DNA of 29,665 bases from CBDUQP01 sp965369385 (GTDB lineage: Bacteria; Planctomycetota; Phycisphaerae; SM23-33), in assembly GCA_965369385.1 (NCBI GenBank), contig CBDUQP010000027.1:1-29665 (forward strand), in the 5' to 3' direction. The notes under the pieces were generated by a model that did no database searches, was not told the origin of the DNA, and was given only the letters and a program-made list of their open reading frames with translations. Of this stretch, positions 1 to 9,500 are shown piece after piece. Position numbers and translations under genes: made by a program. Position 1 is the stretch's first letter. Each line of letters starts with the position of its first letter.

Positions 1-91
1 GCTTGCACAGGACACTCCGGAAATCATCGTGGATGCTTGTCTGATCATCAATAATCAGAATTCGCCTGTTGCTTTGGTCGATCATGGTCAT
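1..91 (-). CDS. Response regulator receiver domain protein (N-terminus only)
   Basis: Reading the minus strand from ATG at 91 gives about 30 residues, including RRILIIDDQTSIHDDFRSVL, before the window edge. This is the first beta strand and helix of a CheY-like receiver domain, with the acidic pair (DD) that helps bind Mg2+. The phospho-acceptor Asp and any output domain lie outside. The start is supported by a purine-rich GAAGGG upstream; a second ATG two codons later (85) is possible. The phrase with IHDDF after the acidic pair is common in stand-alone or hybrid two-component regulators. The partner kinase and the target cannot be seen. Confidence 0.75.
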   Translation of the reverse strand, partial: MTMIDQSNRRILIIDDQTSIHDDFRSVLCK

Positions 92-170
92 AGCTCGCCC
101 TTCAACAGAATATTGGCCAGTTAGAAGTAGTCTGTAACAGGAAACATGTCAGGTGACCCCCCGTCCGCAA

Positions 171-188
171 TCCCGATGTACATCGGGA
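171..188. repeat. 18-bp perfect palindrome TCCCGATGTACATCGGGA
   Basis: The sequence TCCCGATGTACATCGGGA equals its own reverse complement. It could be a protein-binding site, a small dispersed palindromic repeat or a remnant of a terminator stem. No T-run follows on either strand. It lies about 80 bases upstream of the response regulator start. A genome-wide count would separate a dispersed repeat from a local operator. Confidence 0.6.
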
Positions 189-677
189 CCGAATAAGGGC
201 TTAAGAATCCGGCAGCCGAACCCGTCTTCGCTCTGCGAGCTTGCGGCTTCGCTGGCGGCTTCGTCGTCACAAGTCCTCGCGACAAGTCAAATTCGCCGTT
301 ACAAAGTACTAAGCGACCATTTTCTGCATGACAATTGAAAAATCAATGCATCCATTTATCCCCGAACCTACGTGTATATCGAACTTATTCATAGCTTACT
401 TTAAGTACGCCCCAAGGCGCAAGCCCAATCAAGGATAACGCTGGCATAAGTTTAAGTTACTGGCTGCAACTTCTTATGATTTGAACGTCATTACTTTATA
501 GGGAAGTCCACCCGCCGAAGCCGCAAGCAGCTCGAATGCTACAAATACATTGGGAATTTTGCATTCAGAGGTGTTGCGTAAATCCAATTGCCATGATTTC
601 GCGTTCTTGCAGAGGCGTAAGTGTTGTTGTTTCACGAGATTGCAACACAAACGTGCAACCTGACGTTTTGGCCAAAA

Positions 678-716
678 CACGCAACAAACGCAACGTTTTT
701 GGAAGTTTGTTGCGTG
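678..716. other. Stem-loop with perfect 12-bp arms
   Basis: CACGCAACAAAC (678-689) and GTTTGTTGCGTG (705-716) are perfect reverse complements with a 15-base loop. The surrounding 150 bases carry further GTTGCG/CGCAAC words, for instance near 574 and 691. No gene ends close by, so a simple terminator role is not obvious. It could be part of a small RNA, a dispersed repeat or a binding region. Confidence 0.5.
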
Positions 717-941
717 ATTCAGCCAGCCGATAATATTTAACACCAAATTAGCTGCATCCAAATCCACAGCCGCGGTCAGTATGTTGATATATGACAGCAC
801 GCGGGCCGTAGGGCACGCCGCATGTAGGGGCTGCCCCGCCGTTTATGCCTGTCTGCCCGAAAGCATTTTCTGGCGATTTTGACTCGCGATTAGCCTACAA
901 TGCCCCTGATTCAATTGCAGGTATCTTTGAGCAGGGAGCAG

Positions 942-1850
942 ATGGTGGACTTCAGTAAACTTTCGGGAAGCGGCAACGATTTTATCTGCATAGATGGGAG
1001 AGATGGACGGTTCGACCGAATCATCAGTTCCCCGCAAGCAGTAGCAACCTTCGCAAAAACGCTCTGCAAGCGAGGACACGGTGTGGGCGCAGACGGTATC
1101 GTGATCGCAACGCTGGACGATATCGACCAAATCGCCGACATCGCAGCCAGATTCTTCGAAGCCGACGGGACCGAGACGTTCCTCTGCGGAAACGGGACAG
1201 CCTGCTTCGTGAAATGGGCCGTCCTTAACGGTTTTCTATCCGCCGAAGAAGCTCGCGTGCTGACTCCGGCCGGGGTCGTCCTGGCGCAAGTGCTCGAAGA
1301 TGGATATGTGAGAGTCTGCATCCCCCACCCACAGGAAATCCAGAAAGATATCGACCTCCCAGTCAACTCGGGCACGCTGAAGTGCGATTTCGTCATCGTA
1401 GGTATCGGGCATACAGTTACATATGTTGACGATATCGACGTGGTTGATGTCGCCACGCTGGGCCCGCAGATTCGAAACCACCCCCATTTCCCCCAACCTC
1501 GCGGGGTGAATGCCAACTTTGTCCAAATTATTAACGAAGGCGAAATCGCGATGCGCACATTTGAATATGGCGTAGAAGCCGAAACACTTGCCTGCGGTAC
1601 GGGCTCAGCCGCCTGCGCCATGCTGAGCACCCTCAGATTTGGTTGGGGCAACAATCATTTCAATGGTGACAATCCGGTAATTGTACATTCGCGCGGAGGA
1701 GACGTTTTGCGTGTTCACTTCACGATCGATGATGACGGGCAAGTCAAGGATCCATGCCTCGAAACTCTCGTAAGATGCGCATATACCGCTTCGATCTGTC
1801 CTGACCTGGCCGCCCTGGCGACCGGAATCTCCCCCGCGACACCGGCCTGA
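942..1850 (+). CDS. dapF: Diaminopimelate epimerase
   Basis: The enzyme interconverts LL- and meso-diaminopimelate in the cytoplasm, supplying meso-DAP for peptidoglycan and the precursor of lysine. The 302-residue product begins MVDFSKLSGSGNDF, matching the family's opening (FxKxxGxGNDF). It has both active-site cysteines in their usual contexts: Cys82 in ADGTETFLCGNGTACF and Cys218 in EAETLACGTGSAACA. It is slightly longer than the usual 270-285 residues. I chose ATG 942 because GGGAG lies just upstream and the family motif starts there; an in-frame ATG at 900 would add 14 unlikely residues. It is the first gene of an apparent three-gene operon, with 14 bases before the next gene. Confidence 0.95.
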   Translation: MVDFSKLSGSGNDFICIDGRDGRFDRIISSPQAVATFAKTLCKRGHGVGADGIVIATLDDIDQIADIAARFFEADGTETFLCGNGTACFVKWAVLNGFLSAEEARVLTPAGVVLAQVLEDGYVRVCIPHPQEIQKDIDLPVNSGTLKCDFVIVGIGHTVTYVDDIDVVDVATLGPQIRNHPHFPQPRGVNANFVQIINEGEIAMRTFEYGVEAETLACGTGSAACAMLSTLRFGWGNNHFNGDNPVIVHSRGGDVLRVHFTIDDDGQVKDPCLETLVRCAYTASICPDLAALATGISPATPA

Positions 1851-1864
1851 AGGCATAACCGCAC

Positions 1865-3478
1865 ATGACCATGCTAAGCATAGACCAGAACTGCCACAGC
1901 CTGTGGGATACGCTTCCCAAGCTGTGTGCGCTGTCGGCCAAAGGCTATAGCATCCTGCATCTTATTGAAGATATTGACGTCGCATTCACCGCGATCGGCG
2001 CAGGTGAAGACTCCAATGCGATGAGGATAACGCCCGAGAGATACTATCGTAGCGGAGGTGCCGACTGGGGCGCTGCGATGTTCTACTCCAACTTTCTCGG
2101 CCGCCAGCCTGTGGAAATCCGAGACTGGGAGCCCTTCACCGGACTCAAGACCAAAACTCTCGCACACCAGCTTGAACGATCCGTGGACGATCTGTACGAT
2201 GAATTCTCACCGAGCGACAACTTCCAGCTCATAGGCCCGAGCTACATTTCCGACAAGGACCATCACCGGACGGTCGGCGACCTGACGGTGGCCGAGTGCA
2301 GGCCCTACCTGCACGAGATTTTCGCCCACGCCCGGGACGACGTTCTCTTGCGATTCCCGTCGTCGGCTTCGCAACAGCGAACGCGCAAGTGGTTCGCCGA
2401 TGAAGGCCGGTTGATGCAGGATCTTCTCGCCAAACACAGCGACTCGCCGCTCGTGGAGCTCTATCGCGGATGGATGCAGGCACACCTGCCTGCCGGTGTT
2501 ACGCTTGGCCTCACTTCTGAAGCATTCTCCACCAACCAGCCCGCCGGGCGAAGGGAAGTGCTCGACCTTTTTCTGAAGGATTACGAAACTGCCGCAGACC
2601 TGTACAACGAAGCCATCGCAACTACCGGCGTTCGTCTTCGACGCCTGCGAACCGACGAGGGCGAACTGCCCTTCTTCGCCACTTGCAGGCATGAAGGCCA
2701 TCTGGTTCGCACCGCAATGCGCTTGCAGGACAATCAGATCATAATCGCCGGCAACACCTTCCGCGCGGCCGCCAATGGATCAATGCCCACCGACGAGATG
2801 AGCGAAGCGGGAATCCTGGCGATTGCGGGCAAAGCTATTGTCCTCGTAGCTCAGGCATGTGCAGCTGGCGGCACGCTAGCCCTTCCTTACAGGGGTTCGG
2901 TCTACATGCCTGCCGCCCTGGCGTTTCGCGACGCACTCATCAGTCACAGAATGCTCTCGGCTGCACCAGGACCCATCACCCGAGTGCGATTGGGCCTGCT
3001 CGACAGCCTTGTGGACATTGATACGCCCGTTCGATTGCCCGAGTATCTTCAAGCCGCTTTCGGATACGACGTGCTTCCCGCCAGCGAGATATCACGCAAC
3101 TACGCGCCACTTCGCAGCGAAGCACAGCACAGATTGGACCTCTTCCGCACGCCCGAAGGACGCACGACATGGCAACAGGTCAATGACACCGAGACACTTG
3201 ATGAGATAGAGACACTGGACCACAATCGCCGCAACATAGCGAAAACCGATCCCAAGAACCCTGCAATCCGGGAAATTTGGAAAGAAATCAAGACGCGACA
3301 ACGCTCACTGCTCGCCAGCCTCACCCGGCAGGTCGCTGCCGATTACCAGATGATCGATATCGATTTCTGGGACACCCGGGGAGCAATCTGGCCGTGGGCG
3401 GTGGCACTGGGCGGCGAGGAATTCTATCAGCGACTCATAAGCAACGCACAAGTATACCGGGAGCCAGAAGAAGCGTGA
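1865..3478 (+). CDS. Uncharacterised 537-residue protein between dapF and a methyltransferase
   Basis: I do not recognise this protein. It has 537 residues, no signal peptide and no clear membrane segment, so it is probably cytoplasmic. Striking stretches likely to be conserved are WGAAMFYSNFLGRQPVEIRD near residue 70, DNFQLIGPSYISDKDHHRTV near 118, DEGELPFFATCRHEG near 260 and LPYRGSVYMPAAL near 340. The charged region at about residues 430-490 (TLDEIETLDHNRRNIAKTD onwards) looks helical and may form a coiled coil. It starts 14 bases after the dapF stop, with a GAAGG near the dapF stop as a possible ribosome site, and its TGA overlaps the GTG start of the methyltransferase. That points to co-translation and a shared job. 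Codon use resembles its neighbours. BshC, which has a similar length, was considered, but I could not see its sequence hallmarks. Confidence 0.85.
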   Translation: MTMLSIDQNCHSLWDTLPKLCALSAKGYSILHLIEDIDVAFTAIGAGEDSNAMRITPERYYRSGGADWGAAMFYSNFLGRQPVEIRDWEPFTGLKTKTLAHQLERSVDDLYDEFSPSDNFQLIGPSYISDKDHHRTVGDLTVAECRPYLHEIFAHARDDVLLRFPSSASQQRTRKWFADEGRLMQDLLAKHSDSPLVELYRGWMQAHLPAGVTLGLTSEAFSTNQPAGRREVLDLFLKDYETAADLYNEAIATTGVRLRRLRTDEGELPFFATCRHEGHLVRTAMRLQDNQIIIAGNTFRAAANGSMPTDEMSEAGILAIAGKAIVLVAQACAAGGTLALPYRGSVYMPAALAFRDALISHRMLSAAPGPITRVRLGLLDSLVDIDTPVRLPEYLQAAFGYDVLPASEISRNYAPLRSEAQHRLDLFRTPEGRTTWQQVNDTETLDEIETLDHNRRNIAKTDPKNPAIREIWKEIKTRQRSLLASLTRQVAADYQMIDIDFWDTRGAIWPWAVALGGEEFYQRLISNAQVYREPEEA

Positions 3479-4116
3479 ATAGCGACCACAGCAAGTCAGA
3501 GCGAATCCGCAACCACTACGAACCGCGAATGAGCGACGGGCGAGAGAACTATGATATTCTGGACTGGGGAGACCAAGCCAGCCAACACGCCCGCTTCACT
3601 GTTCTTGTTGACAATGTTCCGCTGGCTGGCCAGCGGGTGCTGGATCTCGGTTGCGGACTGGGTGACCTCTGGGCATTCATGAAGCAGAAGAACATCGACG
3701 TGAAGTACACCGGCGTTGACATCGTGGCACCAATGATCTCGCGGGCATCGGAAACTCACACGGACGCCCGATTCATCGCAGCCGACGTGTTCGCCGCCGA
3801 TTGCGACGCATTTGGCGATACTCTTGGTGACAAAAACTTCGATATCGTGTTCTGTTCGGGCATGCTGAATCTTGATCTCGGCAATAGCCACAGTTTTCTG
3901 CGCGTCGCCGTCGCCAGGATGATTGAGCTGTCGAGAGAGTTCATCGTGTTCAATCTCCTGCACGTAAGAGCCCAGCCGCAGTACCGCCACTGCGTGTACC
4001 ACGACCCGGCCGAAGTGCAGGAGATGCTATGCGAATTCCCTGGCGAAATTCGAGTGATAGATGATTATCTGCCCAACGATTTCACGGTGATCTTGCGAAA
4101 AGCCTCTGGCATCTGA
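3475..4116 (+). CDS. Class I SAM-dependent methyltransferase
   Basis: The 213-residue product has the SAM-binding motif I as VLDLGCGLGDL (residues 55-65), followed by YTGVDIVAPMI (acidic end of strand 2) and FDIVFCSGMLNL (strand 4). This is a Rossmann-fold methyltransferase with no sign of the substrate. I place the start at GTG 3475 because GTGA overlaps the upstream stop codon, a typical coupled start, and AGAAGAAG lies just before it. The same frame is open back to 3277, but that part lies inside the upstream gene. ATG 3529 is a possible shorter start. It is the last gene of the dapF operon and converges on the SGNH gene with only four bases between their stops. Confidence 0.88.
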   Translation: MNSDHSKSERIRNHYEPRMSDGRENYDILDWGDQASQHARFTVLVDNVPLAGQRVLDLGCGLGDLWAFMKQKNIDVKYTGVDIVAPMISRASETHTDARFIAADVFAADCDAFGDTLGDKNFDIVFCSGMLNLDLGNSHSFLRVAVARMIELSREFIVFNLLHVRAQPQYRHCVYHDPAEVQEMLCEFPGEIRVIDDYLPNDFTVILRKASGI

Positions 4117-4120
4117 AGTC

Positions 4121-5491
4121 CTATTTCTCGGGGAACATTTCCATCAGGGCGTCGGCGAACATCTGATGGCCGCGACGGTCGGGATGGTTTATCGAATTGC
4201 TCTGAAGCGTGATGTTGGGGATGCCATCTTTCCAGAGATGGGCCCATTTCTTCGCGGCATCAGCTACCGCAATGTTCTGTTCTGCTCCGAAACGCCTGAG
4301 TTCCCTGGTATACACGCGAGGGTCCGACGACGCCTTCATCGTTCTCAACCCCATCCAGTCCGGGCGAATGAAATGCGGCGTGATGAACACGATTTCAGTA
4401 TTCACGCTTCGCAGATAGTTGACGATTCGCGTGTAGCGTTTGCGGGTGCCGGCAGCGTTCAGACCGGTGTCATTCACGAATTCAATAGTCACGAGATCCG
4501 GTTTCTGATCGAGCACGTCGCGTTTGAAATCATATTTCCCGCCGGGCGCGGCGTTCATATAGCCAAGGGAATTACCGCCGCCCCACGCCGAAGTCTTCAG
4601 GGTGATTATCGACTTGGGGAAACGCGCGGCCAGTTCCTTGACGAAGACATTCTGATACCAATCTTGCGTTTGCCCGCCGACTCCACCACCGTTTGTAACG
4701 CTGTCACCCCATGCAACGATCTTCACCGGCTGACCGCTGCGGAGCTTGGCGAGAGTTTTCGGCAGCAGTCTTTCAGCGATACTCTTGCCGACAGCGGGCG
4801 TCTGCTTCTTCTCAAAGTAGATCGGATAGAGATTGTCGGGCCCGAGTTTCTTCGTGTGGCTGGGCAGCCATACATTCACGATGGCGACTTCACCCTTGGC
4901 GAGCGCGGGTGGCAGAATCACACCCTTGCCCGCCTTGCCCTTGACCAGACGCAGCTTCCCACCGGCACCGGCAGCGATAGTATCAATACGATACGGACTG
5001 TAGCTGTAATCGATGGCGACTATCTGCTTGGGCCCGAGCTTTCCGCCTGGAAGCCTGCCCACAGCGCCCCACGTGGCATCCAGCTCGTAGTCCTTGCCGC
5101 GGATGAGCGGCTTGGCAGTCGGTGAGGTCTTAACGCGGACGCTATCGGGAACCAGCATACCGGCGGCAGTGCATTCTTGCGTGATGAGCCGGCCGAGCTT
5201 ATTGCCCCGCGTCCAGCCAGCCCAAGTCTTCGCGATATACGGTTTCAGCGATGCATGATGCTCGTTCTTCACATGTGCGATCTGCTGGCGGGCGATATCG
5301 AACGTGATGGCCCGCTTGAGTTCAACAACGCCGCCGGGCGTCTGCACCCTGCCTGGACCAACCTGCACCCGCCATTTCCAGTGCCCAGTAACCTTGACAG
5401 GCATGAAGACGTCGGCAGCCTGCAATGATGTGACGGCCATAAGCAGTGCGAAAGTTGAGATTAACGCGGCGGCGGGGATTCGACGATGCAT
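4121..5491 (-). CDS. Secreted SGNH/GDSL-family hydrolase
   Basis: The 456-residue protein begins with a signal peptide (MHRRIPAAALISTFALLMAVTS..., likely cut after LQAA near residue 26). Residues 27-245 form a beta-rich N-terminal region without a name I can give. Residues 255-456 form the SGNH domain: nucleophile Ser264 in AWGDSVTNGGG, Gly block AWGGGNS (302-308), Asn340 in IEFVND, and His436 in SINHPDRRGH. The Asp normally found three residues before the His (DxxH) is Ser433 here, so the triad may be a dyad or may use another acid. Such enzymes deacylate sugars or polysaccharides, which fits the glycosidases nearby. AGGAGC lies nine bases upstream of the ATG. The gene is divergent from the pseudopilin-GH2 unit. 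Confidence 0.87.
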   Translation of the reverse strand: MHRRIPAAALISTFALLMAVTSLQAADVFMPVKVTGHWKWRVQVGPGRVQTPGGVVELKRAITFDIARQQIAHVKNEHHASLKPYIAKTWAGWTRGNKLGRLITQECTAAGMLVPDSVRVKTSPTAKPLIRGKDYELDATWGAVGRLPGGKLGPKQIVAIDYSYSPYRIDTIAAGAGGKLRLVKGKAGKGVILPPALAKGEVAIVNVWLPSHTKKLGPDNLYPIYFEKKQTPAVGKSIAERLLPKTLAKLRSGQPVKIVAWGDSVTNGGGVGGQTQDWYQNVFVKELAARFPKSIITLKTSAWGGGNSLGYMNAAPGGKYDFKRDVLDQKPDLVTIEFVNDTGLNAAGTRKRYTRIVNYLRSVNTEIVFITPHFIRPDWMGLRTMKASSDPRVYTRELRRFGAEQNIAVADAAKKWAHLWKDGIPNITLQSNSINHPDRRGHQMFADALMEMFPEK

Positions 5492-5542
5492 GGCAGCGTG
5501 CTCCTGATTACTGCGGGGAAAGTAAATATAATACAGTGATAC

Positions 5543-5571
5543 ACATTACCATATTCAGCCCTGACAGTCAA
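5543..5571 (-). promoter_or_regulatory. Candidate sigma-70-type promoter of the SGNH gene
   Basis: On the minus strand TTGACT (5571-5566) is followed by 17 bases and TAATGT (5548-5543). The -35 is good and the -10 is weak. Transcription would begin about 40-50 bases upstream of the ATG at 5491. It is back to back with the promoter at 5597-5625. Confidence 0.45.
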
Positions 5572-5596
5572 CGCCTGGGCCAGACGAATTTCATGC

Positions 5597-5625
5597 TTGA
5601 CTTTATTATAATATTATAGCATACT
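5597..5625 (+). promoter_or_regulatory. Promoter with operator-like palindrome in the spacer (pseudopilin-GH2 unit)
   Basis: TTGACT (5597-5602) and CATACT (5620-5625) are separated by exactly 17 bases, TTATTATAATATTATAG (5603-5619). The spacer contains the perfect palindrome TATAATATTATA (5607-5618). The same 17-base spacer, in inverse orientation, separates the -35 and -10 of the GntR-LacI regulator promoter at 19641-19669. A repressor bound here would block RNA polymerase directly. The unit downstream is the pseudopilin at 5758 and the GH2-like gene at 6574. Confidence 0.72.
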
Positions 5626-5757
5626 CAGCATCATAGTCATGCTCACCGGACAACCGGCCGCCGCAACGTCGCCGGCAGCAGCGTCAAGATATCTGAGAGC
5701 ATGGCGCGACTTGGGTTTTCGGGTATCATTATGAATGATGGAACTGAGGTGCCTGAC

Positions 5758-6486
5758 GTGACAAGCATATTTACATTTCCTGCTCATGCAAGCTCGGCCG
5801 ACAGGCCACGTGAAATTCCGCGCCGATTGCGTCATCGCGGTTTTACGCTGATCGAGCTTCTGGTGGTAATCGCGATCATCGCGATACTCGCCAGCCTCCT
5901 GCTGCCTGCGGTTGACCGCGCAGCACAGATGGCCAGGGAAACCGCATGCGTGAACAATCTCCGCAACATGGGCCTCCAGCTTTCCATGTATCGCCTCGAC
6001 AGCAACGAGAAGCTCCCGCCGCGATCAATCAACTTTGTTGGCACGTTTGGAGTCCAGATCGGTTGGGAGAGTATCCTCCTTGTGACCGAGTACATCACCG
6101 AAATGGAGACCCTGCAGTGCCCGTCCATGACTATTGACGATTCCGGCAACGCCAGTTATGTCTCCAATGCATGGTTGTGGGGCATGGAACCTCCAAGTTC
6201 CCTGATGCTCAACGGCGATCTCAGCCTGGTACGTGAGGAAAAGACCGAAGACACAATAATGGTTGCCGAGATGAAGCACTTGTATAGAGGATTGCAGAAT
6301 GGTGTTTTCGTTGGCCTCTATGATAGCGCATATAATCACTCCAATATCACCAGGCTTCACCGTGGATCGTGCAACTTCCTGTTCCTCGACAATCACATAA
6401 AGTGGGTCGAGGACACGGGGCCTGCCGCCTTCTACCCGGGCGAGCCCGAGTATCTTCTGCACTGGTTACCCACCTGGGAGCTGTAA
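5758..6486 (+). CDS. Prepilin-type pseudopilin, H-X9-DG-like family
   Basis: The protein has a prepilin peptidase site, RG|FTLIELLVVIAIIAIL (Gly28), and the hydrophobic N-terminal helix of type IV pilins and type II secretion pseudopilins. Its globular domain ends with HRGSCNFLFLDNHIKWV, the family's H-X9-DG pattern with Asn in place of Gly. I chose GTG 5758 (242 residues) because GAGGTG sits six bases before it; ATG 5731 or 5701 in the same frame would give a long leader. Such proteins occur in large paralogous sets in planctomycetes and lentisphaerae, and their individual roles are unknown. It sits 87 bases before the GH2-like gene and behind the palindrome-bearing promoter, so both are probably one transcript. 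Confidence 0.85.
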   Translation: MTSIFTFPAHASSADRPREIPRRLRHRGFTLIELLVVIAIIAILASLLLPAVDRAAQMARETACVNNLRNMGLQLSMYRLDSNEKLPPRSINFVGTFGVQIGWESILLVTEYITEMETLQCPSMTIDDSGNASYVSNAWLWGMEPPSSLMLNGDLSLVREEKTEDTIMVAEMKHLYRGLQNGVFVGLYDSAYNHSNITRLHRGSCNFLFLDNHIKWVEDTGPAAFYPGEPEYLLHWLPTWEL

Positions 6487-6573
6487 GTCTCGTCGCCAAT
6501 CCGCTCGCAGCACAACCAAACAAGCCCGCACCACGCCAAGCAAGAGTTCCTAAGAGACTCAGGGATCACCGAA

Positions 6574-9500
6574 ATGCAAAGATACTCTGCCATAATCGCA
6601 ACCGCCCTTCTGCTCGCAGCCGCCACCCCAACTCTTGCCCAGCGCATATCGAATACCCACAAGCCTGCTGCAAACGAATACACCACACTCCTGATGCCGA
6701 TGGATGGTTCAGCGAAGGCGTCAGTTGGCAAGTCTCCAACGATTACCGGAAAGCTGGGGTTCGTAGCCGGGAAGTTTGACAAGGCCGCTGTTCCAGCCAG
6801 CGCCAAGATGATCGTGTCAAGAAGTTCCGCAGTGAACCCAAATCGCGGGACAATCGAATTCTTCATGAAGGCCGATAGCCTCAAGTGGTTCAATACGAAC
6901 CATACGCTTATCGGCAACGCACCGCCGGCCGGCAAGCCCGGTACCATGCATTTGTGGTACTGGATATGGTCAGGCCGCGGGCATATGCGGTTTGATCTTC
7001 CATGCTTCCTCCCCGCCAACCAGGCATACATAATCTTCCCATACCCGCAGGACACCCGCTGGCATCACGTCGCTGCCACATGGGATAACACATGGGGCAT
7101 AGCCATCTACATTGACGGCAATCGCGTTATGCACAAAACCGCCAAATGGAAGCCCCTGCAGCAATCGCCCGCAGAGCTTGCACTGTTTCCAAACCTGCCA
7201 GGCGTCGCGATAGACGAACTGCGTATCTCCAACGCCCCGCTGCCTGGTTCCACGCAACAATGCATTTCATGGCAGGTTGCCCACGGCGCAGCCGCCATCA
7301 AGACCGGCAAGACACACATGCCCATCACCGTAACCCTGACCAATAATGCTTCAATCCCCATGAAGCTTTCAGGCACGCTCGCCGTTACCGGTTACTATCA
7401 GAACCGCCTTGCGGAAGTGAAGCTGAACGAGAAGCTACCCGCCAATGCAACTCGCAAGTATGTCCTCGACGTGGTAACAGACAACGCCGGTGAGTATGTG
7501 AAGGTGTCTATCAATGCCAACGAAGGCGAGACAGGCCAAAGCGTGCTGATCGATGACGAGCAGATCGTATTCGCAGATGTGATTACGGGCAAACGGATGC
7601 GTCTGAGCCTCAATGGCAAGTGGGAAATGACGGCCGGCAACCCGCTCAATATCACCCCGCCGCCATCAGCCGCCAAGTGGACGAAATGCGAGTTGCCTTA
7701 CCGCTGGATGACCTGGAGAGGCACGCACACGCGTTGGTTCCGCAAACGATTCCGCATACCGCAGCAGATGGCGGACAAGACGCTGGAACTGCAACTCAGC
7801 GGCGTGCGATTCCGAGCGGACGTCTATCTGAACGGCGAGTTCGTCCGCGGCGGACACACCGACCAGATGCCATTCCCCGTTGACCTGACCCGCGACGCGA
7901 AGTTCGGCGAAGAGAACGAACTGCTGCTGGCCGTCACCGACTGGGTTAGCTGCGTAGCGCCTGAGGCGATGGCTGAGCATCTTCCCACCTGGGCGTCAGC
8001 CTGGTTTCAGGGCAGGGAGATCAGGGGGATGCCGTTCATACGCCTGGCCACCTGCGGAGTCGGTGGTGCGGGCATCAGTGACCCGATCAGCATAATAGCG
8101 CGGCCGCGCGGGGCGATAGTCAACAGCTACGTTACGCCTTCGGTTCGCAAGAGTGAACTGGCTGTGAAGACTGTTCTGGAGAACAAACAGTCACAACCGC
8201 GCCAAGCCACACTCCGGGCCAGCGTCATAGACGGTGATAAGGTTGTCGCTATTGCTGAAACCAAGCAGATAACCCTCTCCCCGGGAAGAACCACGCAAAC
8301 CCGCAAATTCCCCGTCGACCTGAGCAAGATCACGCTGTGGTGGCCGAAGAAGCCCAAGCTTTACCGGCTGCGAATAGAACTCATGGACGGAAAGAACGTG
8401 CTCGACCGGTTCGACACGCGATTCGGCTTCCGCGAGTTCTGGGCTGACGGGCCCGTGTTCCGGATGAATGGCGTTGCCATGCGTCCGCGTGCCAGTGCGC
8501 CGATTCCGACGGACGTGCCCGGCCTGTGCAACTATGACGCCAAGTCGTCTATCGCCACCTGGTACGCATGCAAGAAGTACCTGCGATCGTTCTTCGATAT
8601 CAACGTGAATATGGTTCGATACCACACCGAGCCATATCCGATCCTGATGATGGACCAGGCCGACGAGCTCGGGCTTATGATAGTTACCGAAGCATGGATG
8701 GCTACGCTGCCGGGCAAGATGAAGCTCACCGACGATCGCACGTGGCGGAACATGGAGACGTTCTACCGCAAGTGGGTCCGTCGCGAGTTCAACCATCCCG
8801 CGATGGTTATTCGCAGCATGGAAAATGAACTCGGCTACCACTTGCCCGCCAAGGACGCTCCCCGCTCGCCATGGGGATACTCTCACGAGACGGTGGAGAT
8901 GATCATCAGGAAGATGAGAAATATGGGACGCCTGGTCAAGTCTCTCGATCCGTCACGCCCGATCATGTACCACGGTTCCGGCCCCCTGTTCTATGACGTT
9001 GCCGACATCTACAACCTGCACTATCCGGGCATCCCCGGCGGTGGCGACCTGTACCCGATAACGGGCAGGCGCATGTCTATCCCGATGAACAGCTATCGCG
9101 AGAAGAACTGGTTGTGGGACAAAGCCAAGCCACTGTTCATCGGCGAATATGATTCTTGTTTCGGCCGGCCGGCTGGATTCGGCACGCTCATGGGTGAAGA
9201 CGCCTACGTGAACCACTACCTGACTCCCGCGCACCTGGCGCAGTGGGCGATCACCGTGCCAGGCCACCGCATTGACGATGTTACCGCCGGCGTGCCTTGG
9301 ACCGCTCTGACATTCAACGGGCATCTTCCCGTTCTGAACCCCAACACTAATGCGAAATTGCGTCTCTACAAGGAACTCTTCTCACCCATAGCTACCTTTA
9401 TTCATCAGTATCGCATCTGCTACTTCGAAAACCGCAAAACCATCCGCACTGTGACCACGCTGAACGATACGCTGAAGACGCAGGCGATCACGCTGCGCTG

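Larger units (their letters stand above)
92..941. other. Intergenic region without a recognisable gene
   Basis: This 850-base stretch lies between the divergent response regulator and dapF. The short open frames here have no recognisable domain, ribosome binding site or coding-like composition, and the part from 330 to 780 is more AT-rich than its surroundings. It holds an 18-bp perfect palindrome (171-188) and a 12-bp stem-loop (678-716), both listed separately. A TACAAT hexamer at 896-901 is a possible -10 for dapF, but no good -35 lies 16-18 bases upstream of it. Confidence 0.6.

Noticed and set aside
879..901. TTGACT and TACAAT upstream of dapF as a promoter
   Set aside because: The spacing is 11 bases, too short for a sigma-70-type promoter.
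3277..3474. Upstream extension of the methyltransferase frame
   Set aside because: It lies within the preceding gene; the GTGA overlap at 3475 gives a natural coupled start.
1865..3478. Idea that the unknown protein is BshC (bacillithiol synthesis)
   Set aside because: Only the length fits; the N-terminal and Rossmann-like hallmarks I know of BshC are not visible.
4166..5125. Plus-strand frame (319 codons) opposite the SGNH gene
   Set aside because: The minus strand has a signal peptide and SGNH motifs; this frame has no recognisable motif and no ribosome site.
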